This document shows positions 13,534 through 20,058 of a DNA stretch of 20,058 nucleotides, one piece after another (within the stretch, counting starts at the first letter, position 1; each line of letters begins with the position of its first letter). The notes beneath the pieces were generated by a model. That model searched no databases, was not told where the DNA came from, and saw only the letters and a list, made by a program, of their open reading frames with translations. The stretch is from Vulcanimicrobiota bacterium (lineage in GTDB: Bacteria > Vulcanimicrobiota > Xenobia > Xenobiales > JADMJV01). The DNA lies in contig JAEXNA010000236.1 in assembly GCA_023447635.1 (NCBI GenBank), forward strand, positions 1 through 20,058. The letters run 5' to 3'. The position numbers and the translations under genes were made by a program.

Positions 13534-14481
13534 ATGGCCAGCCTACCTGTGCCCTCTTCGAGCGCCTGGCGGATGCCGCCAGTAGACAATCTCTTCTACA
13601 GCAATAATCCAGAGCGGGTCACGGGGCCTAACCTGAGACTGTCCGAGGGCCAGGTCCCTGCGGGCCGAACACGAATCATGGCGCATCATCTCAACAGTTC
13701 GAGCAAGCCTCTGGAGCTGCGCACGCGCTTTGCCAATACCGGTGTCGATAGTGTGGAACTCTTGGTTCGGCGTCGAGGGATCGGGGTTCGTGAGGAGGCC
13801 GCTGCTGTCCAGGCTGGAGTGCAAGCGCTTCGAGACTACAACGGAAAAGAACAGATCTCCAGGATTCCTCTAAAGCCGGGACAAGCCTACGATATGCCGT
13901 TGGGAGTGGTCAAACCGGGAGAGGTTCTCTCCTACCTGGGCGAGGTCCAGTGCGACGGAGCGCTCGAGGTCGTGACTGCTTCCGTTCTCGAGGGTGAAAG
14001 ATTGCGTGGGGCTAATCTGCGAACTCCGCCTTTGGAGAACGGTAAAACGCTGCAAGGGAAAGAATTTCGCGGCAATGGCGTCTATGCTGGCCCAGATAGG
14101 AGAGAACTTTCGATGATTAACATGGCCCCAGGTCTGCTGCAGCAGACGACTATCGGACCGAACCCTACGGAATCCCCGCTCTCTACCTATTCGGGAGAGT
14201 TTGGTCAGGCACGCCATTACAGTCTCACCGTTGGTCCTTGTGCCAAAGGACAGCGGGTAGTCGTTCTGGGATGGGCCGGAGGAAAAGAGCCGGTCGCGGC
14301 TCAGACGGTCAACGGCCAAGGTAAGCTGAATCTTGTGCCACAGCCAGGGACTGGTAGGGAAGTTCTCGTGCTATTTCAGGGGACCGTTACGCCCGGACAG
14401 AAGGTCGAACTCGAGCAGATGGTACAGGGTGGTGCGGCGACTCCTTTTCGGATCCTGGCCCTGCCGGTAGAGGCGCGATGA
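13534..14481 (+). CDS. Hypothetical protein, probably exported; start uncertain
   Basis: I do not recognise this family. From ATG 13534 the product has 315 residues, rich in strands, Gly, Pro and polar residues, with a repeated pattern of short beta segments typical of extracytoplasmic proteins (for example LELRTRFANTGVDSVELLV and GEVLSYLGEVQCDGALEVV). No signal peptide begins at this ATG and no Shine-Dalgarno sequence is suitably placed. The frame stays open upstream to 13282. A hydrophobic Ala/Gly-rich stretch starting at CTG 13408 would make a passable signal sequence, so the true start may be non-standard or mutated. Its stop overlaps the ATG of the next gene (ATGA, 14478-14481), which does have a signal peptide, so the two are coupled and likely act together in the envelope. 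Confidence 0.7.
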   Translation: MASLPVPSSSAWRMPPVDNLFYSNNPERVTGPNLRLSEGQVPAGRTRIMAHHLNSSSKPLELRTRFANTGVDSVELLVRRRGIGVREEAAAVQAGVQALRDYNGKEQISRIPLKPGQAYDMPLGVVKPGEVLSYLGEVQCDGALEVVTASVLEGERLRGANLRTPPLENGKTLQGKEFRGNGVYAGPDRRELSMINMAPGLLQQTTIGPNPTESPLSTYSGEFGQARHYSLTVGPCAKGQRVVVLGWAGGKEPVAAQTVNGQGKLNLVPQPGTGREVLVLFQGTVTPGQKVELEQMVQGGAATPFRILALPVEAR

Positions 14482-15656
14482 GACGTTGGGTTGGAGCTCT
14501 CGCTCTAGGCCTGGCGCTCTCTTCGGTGGCGCAGGCTCAGGAGCGTTGGTGGGAGATGGAGCCTCAAGTCTTGCAGCGTCGTGGGGAGAGTCTGGTGGCG
14601 CGGGATTCTGGTTCGTCCGAGGGGTGGAATCTGATCGGGGTGGGGCACCTTTTCAACCTCGAGCAGCCGTCGGACAAGGCAGGCAGTTTCTTGCGCTCTT
14701 ACCGCGCCAGGCCTAATCAGGAAGCCGCTGTGTACCTTGCCCAGATCGCGTTGGAGAAGCGGAACTTTCGGTCGGCCACCGAGTGGGCGATCAAAGCGCT
14801 CAGCTTTCCCTCCCCCAGCCTTCATGCGCTGGAATACTTCGAGACCGCTACCTCGGGGGAGCCCGATCTCTCCCACCTGGCGACCCGTAGGGTCGAGGAG
14901 GTCAAGGCCCACCGTTTGCGCTGGCTTGGCAAGGTGCAGGTGTACCGCGACAAGTTGCGCGTAGCCCAGGTGTCGGTGACCAGCCAGGTTCGTCTGCCCG
15001 CGGATGAGGGGCGAGTCTTCACGCTGAATAGGGGACAGCTCGTCGCCACATCCTCGAGCGGGAGAGAGCTGTGGAGGGCTGAGGCTGGCGTGTCGCAGTC
15101 CAAGCTGGTGGCCACGGGTCCTCGAGTCTTCGCGATCGGGCCCGAGACAGTGAAGGTGTACGACGCGGCCGACGGTTCGGCGATAGCGTCGTGGCCTTCG
15201 CATGTGGTGCTAGGCCATGTTCCGGAGTGGGAGGAGTATGGCGTGGACGGCAAGCTGACCAAGCAGTCGTCCTGGAACGCCTGGGAGAATCCGGAGTGGT
15301 TGTCTGGAGCCGACACGACGGCCTTCTACCTGAACCACGGGCGATGGCTCTGCGTCTTGAGGCAGAAAGACGCCGGAGGGTGGGCGCGCTACTTTCAACG
15401 GGAGGTCAATATCGCTCAGGTCACCCCGAAGCTGCTTGTTCTGGGCGTCAACGCGGGAGAGGTCGAGGTCCGGGACGCCAGGGCGGGAGAGCTGCGATGG
15501 GCTTTCCAGCCCAGGATGAGCGGGGAGGCGCGACTGCTGGGCTACAGCGATGAAGAGGTCGTGGTCGGCCTGCTGAACCTGGGGCAGATCGCTGGCTTCT
15601 CGACGAGCAGCGGCAAGCTGCTCTGGACGAAGTCTCACCTGGAGGAAGGTTCTTGA
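14478..15656 (+). CDS. Exported protein with TPR-like and PQQ-like beta-propeller regions
   Basis: The 392-residue product begins with a clear signal peptide (MRRWVGALALGLALSSVAQA, likely cut after residue 20). Residues about 55-115 look like TPR-type helices (RPNQEAAVYLAQIALEKRN then FRSATEWAIKAL). From about 155 onward are short strand repeats ending in patterns such as LVATSSSGRELWRAEAG, VKVYDAADGSAIASW, VEVRDARAGELRWAFQ and AGFSTSSGKLLWT. These resemble PQQ-like beta-propeller blades, seen here by pattern only. Such proteins usually act as scaffolds outside the cytoplasm. It is translationally coupled to the gene at 13534 and is convergent with the gene at 15770. Confidence 0.78.
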   Translation: MRRWVGALALGLALSSVAQAQERWWEMEPQVLQRRGESLVARDSGSSEGWNLIGVGHLFNLEQPSDKAGSFLRSYRARPNQEAAVYLAQIALEKRNFRSATEWAIKALSFPSPSLHALEYFETATSGEPDLSHLATRRVEEVKAHRLRWLGKVQVYRDKLRVAQVSVTSQVRLPADEGRVFTLNRGQLVATSSSGRELWRAEAGVSQSKLVATGPRVFAIGPETVKVYDAADGSAIASWPSHVVLGHVPEWEEYGVDGKLTKQSSWNAWENPEWLSGADTTAFYLNHGRWLCVLRQKDAGGWARYFQREVNIAQVTPKLLVLGVNAGEVEVRDARAGELRWAFQPRMSGEARLLGYSDEEVVVGLLNLGQIAGFSTSSGKLLWTKSHLEEGS

Positions 15657-15695
15657 GGTCGATGGGGCCGGCGCGGGACGGTAGGGGCGTCGGAC

Positions 15696-15755
15696 CTGGA
15701 AAATTTGCGACAGGATTGCTGGAAAATTTGCTGGTAACTTGGCGGCAAACTTTGC
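15696..15755. repeat. Three short direct repeats, about 23-nt period
   Basis: CTGGAAAATTTGC occurs exactly at 15696-15708 and 15719-15731, and a degenerate form CGGCAAACTTTGC at 15743-15755. The spacing is 23 and 24 nt. They lie in the 113-nt gap between convergent genes, where promoter control is unexpected. No hairpin terminator is visible here. Confidence 0.55.
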
Positions 15756-15769
15756 GTGCGGGCCTGGCC

Positions 15770-16443
15770 CTATGGGGTTGGTGAGTTGGGGATGCTGAAG
15801 CCCAGGTAGCGGAGCGCTTTGACGGTGTTGCCCGGTACCGAGTAGGTGGTCCCGTCGATCTCGAGATTCTGATAGCCCGGGTTCTCGAGAGAGACGGCGA
15901 ACTCATCGGTGTCGGCGCTGTGAAATTCTTGCTCGGTGTAGGACATGCTCAGCCCTTCGACCGTGAAGTAGTCCCAGGCGGTGTCTTCTCCCGTGAAGTA
16001 GTTCTGGGCCACCCAGCTTCCGCTGGCCATCTGGCTGCCGTCGTGGCCGATGAGCGAGGTCGAGGGAAGTTCGATGGAGCCGACCTGGTAGACGACGCCG
16101 TCGTAGATTGGCTGCCCTTCGCCGCCCGCGTAGGCTGGAGGGAACAGTTCGAGCAGCACCCAGTCGGGGTAGAAGACCATGGTTCGGATGGTAGAGACTC
16201 CTCGACTCCACTCCAGATTCACGGGACTGGTGCGATCAGCGAATCCGAGAGAGTTCGGGTCGCCGTTCTTGAGGTACCATTGGGCTTCGTTGGGGAACTG
16301 GTCCAGGTATCGGCCGTGGCCGAAGACCAGGCTGTGAGGCAACTGGAGAGGGCCCTGAGTCGTCGTGATGACGTTCTTGCTGCGGGCGGTGAAGTCGAGT
16401 TGCAGAACGACGAACTTTTCGGGAGGAACGGTTCGAGGACCAT
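15770..16443 (-). pseudogene. Hypothetical protein gene with probable 1-nt deletion near its start
   Basis: The main frame is protein-like from KFVVLQLDFTARSKNVITT through PHSLVFGHGRYLDQFPNEAQ to GFSIPNSPTP, but upstream it has no ATG, GTG or TTG before a stop. The ATG at 16443 has CAGGAGA about 10 nt upstream and begins MVLEPFLP in the next frame. Adding one C in the CCC run at 16421-16423 joins this to EKFVVLQLDF, giving about 224 residues. Without that correction only a TTG start at 16342 remains, which cuts off part of the strand pattern. I do not recognise the family. It has no signal peptide, is rich in aromatic and acidic residues, and looks beta-rich. A TATAGT at 16495-16500 on the minus strand could be its -10 box. 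Confidence 0.65.
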
Positions 16444-16664
16444 GAGCGAGAGTCTCCTGAGCGTAGTGTTCGTCTGTGTGTAGCCTGATTGAATACTATA
16501 GGGCTGAAAGGCCGCTTAAACCCGGATGATGCGTAGAACACCGCGTCTTTTGCTCACAGCCGAGGAGAGAGAGCAGCACCCTGCTGGGTGCACCTGACTT
16601 TCGATTGGTGCGAAGGATACAACTTCGCAACCCTTAGCGGCGATGGGGGTGACAGAATGGGGTC

Positions 16665-17978
16665 GTGGTTAGCTCTGTCGCGTTTCGCACCGATGTTTGG
16701 ACGGCCTCGCGGTGCGGGGTGTCGGCTGGCGTTCGTTCTGAATCTTCAGGCTTCCCCGGCGAGTCCGGTGAGCCGGAAGATCGGCGCATCCCATCCTCCA
16801 CCGAGCTTGGCGAGGCCTCTTCGGCTCCCCCTGCCTCCGAGATTCCTGACGTGCGAGCGATGCTGGCCCGCAACCCGCGCTGGTCGAAGCTGAATCTGGA
16901 GATCAACAAGGCCTACATCGCCCTGGCCGAACAAGTTCAGGACATCTACGATCCCGAGCGCGAGCTGCACCCCAGCTGGTACGGATTCGCGCCCTTCGCC
17001 TCGCGCCAGGCCGGCGGCACCATCCAGCGCGCCGAACAGCTCACCGCCCTGCTCGAGCGGGGAGAGCCGATGCCTCCCGCCGCTCCGGCTATGGAGCAAG
17101 AGCTGGCTCTTACCGAACAGCGGCCTGACGTGCTCGAAGTCTCTCGCTTCTTGCTGCACCTGTACGGAGTCAAAGAGACCGTCGCTCTGGGTGTCGGCGC
17201 GATCGCCCACCTGGTGATCGCCGCCAACCGGCTGACCTCTCTGATGCTGGGCCAGACCGGCTCGCTCACTCAGCGCCTGGCGCGCGTGTCGAGAACGGTC
17301 CGTGACATGCTCGAGGACGGCAACCGGCGCATCGTGGCGGAGATTGGCGTGGCCGGTCAAGACTACCTGACCTTTCGTCAGGGACGCACTCCAACCCCCG
17401 ACCAGGTTCTGGAACAGTTTCAGGTCGACTCGGCGCCTCATAATCCCGCCCAGGCTCGCGCTGTCTTCGACCGGGTGAGCGACACCGTGCGCGGCAGTGG
17501 ACCGCTGCTCCTGGACTGGGGCTCGGAGTTTCCCGATCCGTTTCCGCGAGGACAGTTCCTGGTTGCCTCTTTCGCCTGCTACGAGGCAGCGCGGCTAGAG
17601 GGCGACCCCGCGATGAAGAACCGCTGGCTGGATCAGGCCGGAATCCTGCTGGCTTACCGTGAGCAGCACGACACCGTGCAGGGCGCTTTCGACGACCGCG
17701 AGCTTCCCGGAGAGGTGAGTCGGCGAGAGGTGATGAGGATGAGCACGCCCTGGGTGGGTGTGCCGACCCACGACGCGACCTGGTCGTTCCGACGCTTCGC
17801 CAACCGGAATCTCCCGGCCAGGGACGAGAACCCGTTCACGCCGCGCGCCTCCGAGTACAACTGGAGCGACTTCTCCACGCGCTGGACCGCCATCAACGAC
17901 TTCTTCAGTCAGGTCTTCGAGAATCCGTCCACTCTCTGGCCCATGCCCAGCCCCGATCCCTCCGACCCGCTTCGCTAG
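16665..17978 (+). CDS. Conserved-looking hypothetical protein, 437 residues
   Basis: I cannot name the family. From GTG 16665 the first 65 or so residues are Ser/Pro/Glu-rich and look disordered, so a later start such as ATG 16860 (MLARNPRWSKLNLEINKAY) is possible. A TGA at 16650 blocks any earlier start. The rest is mainly helical: LNLEINKAYIALAEQVQDIY, a Gly/Ala-rich helix GVGAIAHLVIAANRLTSLML that could be membrane-associated, and helices around ARAVFDRVSDTVRGSG and FLVASFACYEAARLEG. Its C-terminus is Trp/Phe-rich (SDFSTRWTAINDFFSQVF). It is convergent with the hydrolase downstream (27-nt gap). The 221 nt upstream hold the divergent leader of the 15770-16443 gene and nothing else I recognise. 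Confidence 0.75.
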   Translation: MVSSVAFRTDVWTASRCGVSAGVRSESSGFPGESGEPEDRRIPSSTELGEASSAPPASEIPDVRAMLARNPRWSKLNLEINKAYIALAEQVQDIYDPERELHPSWYGFAPFASRQAGGTIQRAEQLTALLERGEPMPPAAPAMEQELALTEQRPDVLEVSRFLLHLYGVKETVALGVGAIAHLVIAANRLTSLMLGQTGSLTQRLARVSRTVRDMLEDGNRRIVAEIGVAGQDYLTFRQGRTPTPDQVLEQFQVDSAPHNPAQARAVFDRVSDTVRGSGPLLLDWGSEFPDPFPRGQFLVASFACYEAARLEGDPAMKNRWLDQAGILLAYREQHDTVQGAFDDRELPGEVSRREVMRMSTPWVGVPTHDATWSFRRFANRNLPARDENPFTPRASEYNWSDFSTRWTAINDFFSQVFENPSTLWPMPSPDPSDPLR

Positions 17979-18005
17979 CCAGGCCGCGCGCCAGACCAGG
18001 ACTTT

Positions 18006-18986
18006 TCAGACGCGCTGCGCCGCGATGCCTTTGTCGATGAAGTTGAAAGCCACGTCCTGCACCGTTTGCGCCTTGCCCGGGCCGGTGTTTTGTAGGGGGC
18101 TCATGAGAGCGTGGGGGACATTTTCGTCCTTGCGGAACTGGTACCAGCCGTTGCGGCTCTCTCCCCCGTTGCGCTCGAACAGCGCGCGGTTGTGAGCCTC
18201 ACCGCTGAGCGCATCGTCCTCGGTCGTGATCAGCTGAAGGTCGGCCTCGATGGTGTCGACACCGTAGCCGACCAGGTTCATAGCCAGCGCCGAACCCAAG
18301 GAGCCCTGCGTTCCCGGTAGCGGGTTGGTGGGGTCGGCCACATTCTTGCCGTAAGGGATTAGGTCGAGAGCCCTGCCGACCAGGCCGAAGGAAAGCGTGT
18401 CGGCCACTCGGAGAGCCGAGAAGAGGCTTGCCAGCTTCCAGCCGTTCGTGGATCTGGCCGGGCCGAGGTAAGGCGACATGGCTACAACCTTGCCGACCTC
18501 CGGATGACGCTGGGCCAATCGGAGAGCCACGTTGCCGCCCCCTGAGAGGCCAACGGCCGAGACAGGTACTCCCATTTCCGCCGCATTCTGATAAGTCTCA
18601 TCGATGAACTCGTTCCACTCTTCGCGACGGCCGCTGTCCGGGATATTCTTGCCGCTGGGCACCTCGTTGGCGTCGGCGAAACCGTGGCCCGGCATACGAG
18701 GCGCATAGACGTTGTAGCCGGCTTCGTTGAACTTGGTGGCAAGCTCCGGACACTGCCAGGGCGCTCCGGTGTATCCATGGAACATCAACACGGTGCCCTT
18801 AGCCTGACCCTTGGCCTGCAAGAAGAGACTCTGGGTATTGGGCCGCAGGTGCAGACCGTCCTCGTCGGGATGGGTTTGCAGAAAAATGTCCTTATCTACG
18901 ACGGCCTGAATCCTGGCAGCTCCAGAGTTGACAGCTGGACGGTTCTGTAAGGCTACAGGGCTGACGGGAACGCTGCTGATGTTCAT
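18006..18986 (-). CDS. Alpha/beta hydrolase (serine hydrolase / esterase-lipase type)
   Basis: This is a 326-residue alpha/beta-hydrolase. The oxyanion-hole loop is MFHGYTGAP (68-76), and the nucleophile elbow is GLSGG with Ser148. The acid is probably Asp257 or Asp258 in LITTEDDALSG, and the base is His292 in NVPHALMSP. PRMPGHGFAD (97-106) is the usual second strand-loop motif. The layout resembles monoacylglycerol lipase/carboxylesterase-type enzymes, but the substrate is unknown. The N-terminal 30 residues (MNISSVPVSPVALQNRPAV) are not a signal peptide and look like a flexible tail. No Shine-Dalgarno sequence is evident; GGATAAT lies about 10 nt before the ATG, so the message may be nearly leaderless. 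Confidence 0.9.
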   Translation of the reverse strand: MNISSVPVSPVALQNRPAVNSGAARIQAVVDKDIFLQTHPDEDGLHLRPNTQSLFLQAKGQAKGTVLMFHGYTGAPWQCPELATKFNEAGYNVYAPRMPGHGFADANEVPSGKNIPDSGRREEWNEFIDETYQNAAEMGVPVSAVGLSGGGNVALRLAQRHPEVGKVVAMSPYLGPARSTNGWKLASLFSALRVADTLSFGLVGRALDLIPYGKNVADPTNPLPGTQGSLGSALAMNLVGYGVDTIEADLQLITTEDDALSGEAHNRALFERNGGESRNGWYQFRKDENVPHALMSPLQNTGPGKAQTVQDVAFNFIDKGIAAQRV

Positions 18987-19046
18987 GAGAGCATTATCCG
19001 ATGCACCTCATAAAGAACCCTGAAAGCCATCACCCCGCCCGCTCCC

Positions 19047-20027
19047 TCAGAGGGAGAGTCTGGTCAGGGGTGGGGAGTTGTCGAAGGCCTGATGCATTCT
19101 CGCGGACATGGCGTCCACGGTGTCGCCATCCTCGGGCCAGCTCAGAGTGTAAGCCTGGGCCTGAGCAGAAAGTTCGCTCCCGGCGCGGGTCTGGCTGACG
19201 ACTCGGGCCAGGTTGCGCAAGCCCGCGCTGGCATCGCCGTGTGCCAACCCTGGACACAGGACTGCGAACTGCCTGGGATAGTCCAGGCGCGCCAGAACAT
19301 CGCGAGGCCCAAGATAAGTCCCGAGAGCCCTCGCGACCTCCTCCAGGGCCCTGGACCAGGGCTCCGGAGAACGCTCCCGGTTGGGGGCCACAGCGCAAAG
19401 CCGAATCAGGAAGAGGGTGCCCTCGTCGAACTCGCCCATCGCCTGCTCCAAGCCGGGCATCATAGCGTGCTGCAGCGGAACCGAGGCCAGGGAATCCACG
19501 ACCTCATCCTTGCGACCTCGCAACTGCCACTGAATGTCCAGCACGGCAAAGCCGTCACGGTGCTGCCAGCCGAGACCGAACTCCCGAGCCTGGCCCTCCC
19601 ACTCGTCGGGCTCCCTCAGAATGTCCAGCCTGTAGGCCCGCAGCGAATGCTCCCGGCAGCGGTACTGCCGCTCGAACTCCTCGACAAGCTCCCGAACAGG
19701 CTCGTCGTGCCAATGGTTCGTCACGATCGGCCCGCCGATGTAGTGGTCGTCGAGCAGAACCACCTCGGTCGCCTTCAGCGACAGCCGGAGAACATCAGAA
19801 AAAAGCTGTTCCGCGACCTCGCAGGACGGAATCTCGAACCCCGCCGCCTCGACCCACACGCAGTTGTATCCCTCCGGCTCCCGAAAGGTCAGAAAGTTCG
19901 TTACGCCCGGTAGAGCAAGCCGGTGCCAGCTAGTATCGGCGCGAGCCTCTGGAACGTCCTGGAGATCGAAAGCGACCCTCCAGACCTCCATCACCTCCTC
20001 GATAGGAGCCCGATAAACCGCGAGCAT
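19047..20027 (-). CDS. Protein with degenerate GGDEF-like C-terminal domain
   Basis: This is a 326-residue protein. Residues about 203-315 follow a GGDEF domain in order: GTLFLIRLCAVAP for the first strand, WSRALEEVARALGTYLGPRDVLARL for the helix leading to the signature loop, QFAVLCPGLAHGDASAGLRNLARVV after it, and AYTLSWPEDGDTVDAMSARMHQAF for the last part. The signature itself is DYPRQF instead of GGDEF, with an extra residue, and the metal-binding Asp of the first strand is also lost. It should therefore have no diguanylate cyclase activity. The N-terminal half (1-200) is unrecognised. Start ATG 20027 has GGGTGA upstream; GTG 20039 in the same frame is an alternative. Whether it binds nucleotide or acts as a protein-interaction module is unknown. 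Confidence 0.7.
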   Translation of the reverse strand: MLAVYRAPIEEVMEVWRVAFDLQDVPEARADTSWHRLALPGVTNFLTFREPEGYNCVWVEAAGFEIPSCEVAEQLFSDVLRLSLKATEVVLLDDHYIGGPIVTNHWHDEPVRELVEEFERQYRCREHSLRAYRLDILREPDEWEGQAREFGLGWQHRDGFAVLDIQWQLRGRKDEVVDSLASVPLQHAMMPGLEQAMGEFDEGTLFLIRLCAVAPNRERSPEPWSRALEEVARALGTYLGPRDVLARLDYPRQFAVLCPGLAHGDASAGLRNLARVVSQTRAGSELSAQAQAYTLSWPEDGDTVDAMSARMHQAFDNSPPLTRLSL

Positions 20028-20058
20028 AGAGACGATCACCCGCCCCCATTATCCCTCG

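Noticed and set aside
19042..19056. Hairpin CTCCCT-CAG-AGGGAG at the end of the GGDEF-like gene
   Set aside because: The stem spans the stop codon and is followed on the minus strand by GC-rich sequence with no T tract, so it is not supported as a terminator.

Overview
This is a bacterial chromosome segment: GC-rich, densely coded, with short Shine-Dalgarno-type leaders and some GTG/TTG starts. I cannot place it in a phylum from sequence alone; no rRNA, tRNA or universal marker gene is present. It splits into an accessory, defence-rich half (about 1-13,200) and a quieter half of chromosomal genes (about 13,300-20,058).

Accessory half. A minus-strand type I-C CRISPR effector operon (cas5c-cas8c-cas7, 4200 to 1012, each gene overlapping the next) ends at a strong intrinsic terminator (892-925). 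It has no cas3, cas4, cas1, cas2 or CRISPR array here. Beyond it is a methyltransferase gene broken by one in-frame TAA. Divergent from cas5c lies a coupled pair, a RecF/OLD-like ATPase plus a DUF3226 (TOPRIM-like) protein, resembling a split OLD or PARIS-type defence module. Next come a DNase I-like (EEP) phosphoesterase on the minus strand, a Septu-like pair (PtuA-type ATPase plus PtuB-type HNH nuclease), and an unrecognised two-gene cassette. The block closes with an HxlR-family regulator divergent from a short-chain dehydrogenase, with a clear dyad and promoter between them, and a Phd/VapC-type toxin-antitoxin pair whose toxin is frameshifted.

The most unusual structure is a dispersed composite repeat at the joints between these modules. 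It consists of a GCGGTTCGCC(T/C)TCTG box, a GTCCC(C)/GGGGAC hairpin, TTGCACTTTT, and in three places the 3' end of an HxlR gene. One HxlR copy is intact (11314-11703). The other two are remnants: about 53 decayed codons at 6359-6517, and exactly the last 24 codons plus stop at 7468-7542. A partial box lies beside cas5c, where cas3 usually sits in type I-C loci. This looks like a serially used insertion or recombination site, with the hairpin also serving as terminator for the plus-strand cassettes. No recombinase is visible.

Chromosomal half. A translationally coupled pair (an unknown protein and an exported protein with a TPR-like and beta-propeller-like layout) is followed by an unknown minus-strand gene carrying an apparent 1-nt deletion, an unknown 437-residue protein, an alpha/beta hydrolase with an intact Ser-Asp-His set, and a protein whose C-terminal half resembles a GGDEF domain with a destroyed signature.

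Three otherwise full-length genes each carry a single-nucleotide lesion (methyltransferase, toxin, and the gene at 15770-16443). This is either real decay or consensus error, and read-level checking would separate the two.
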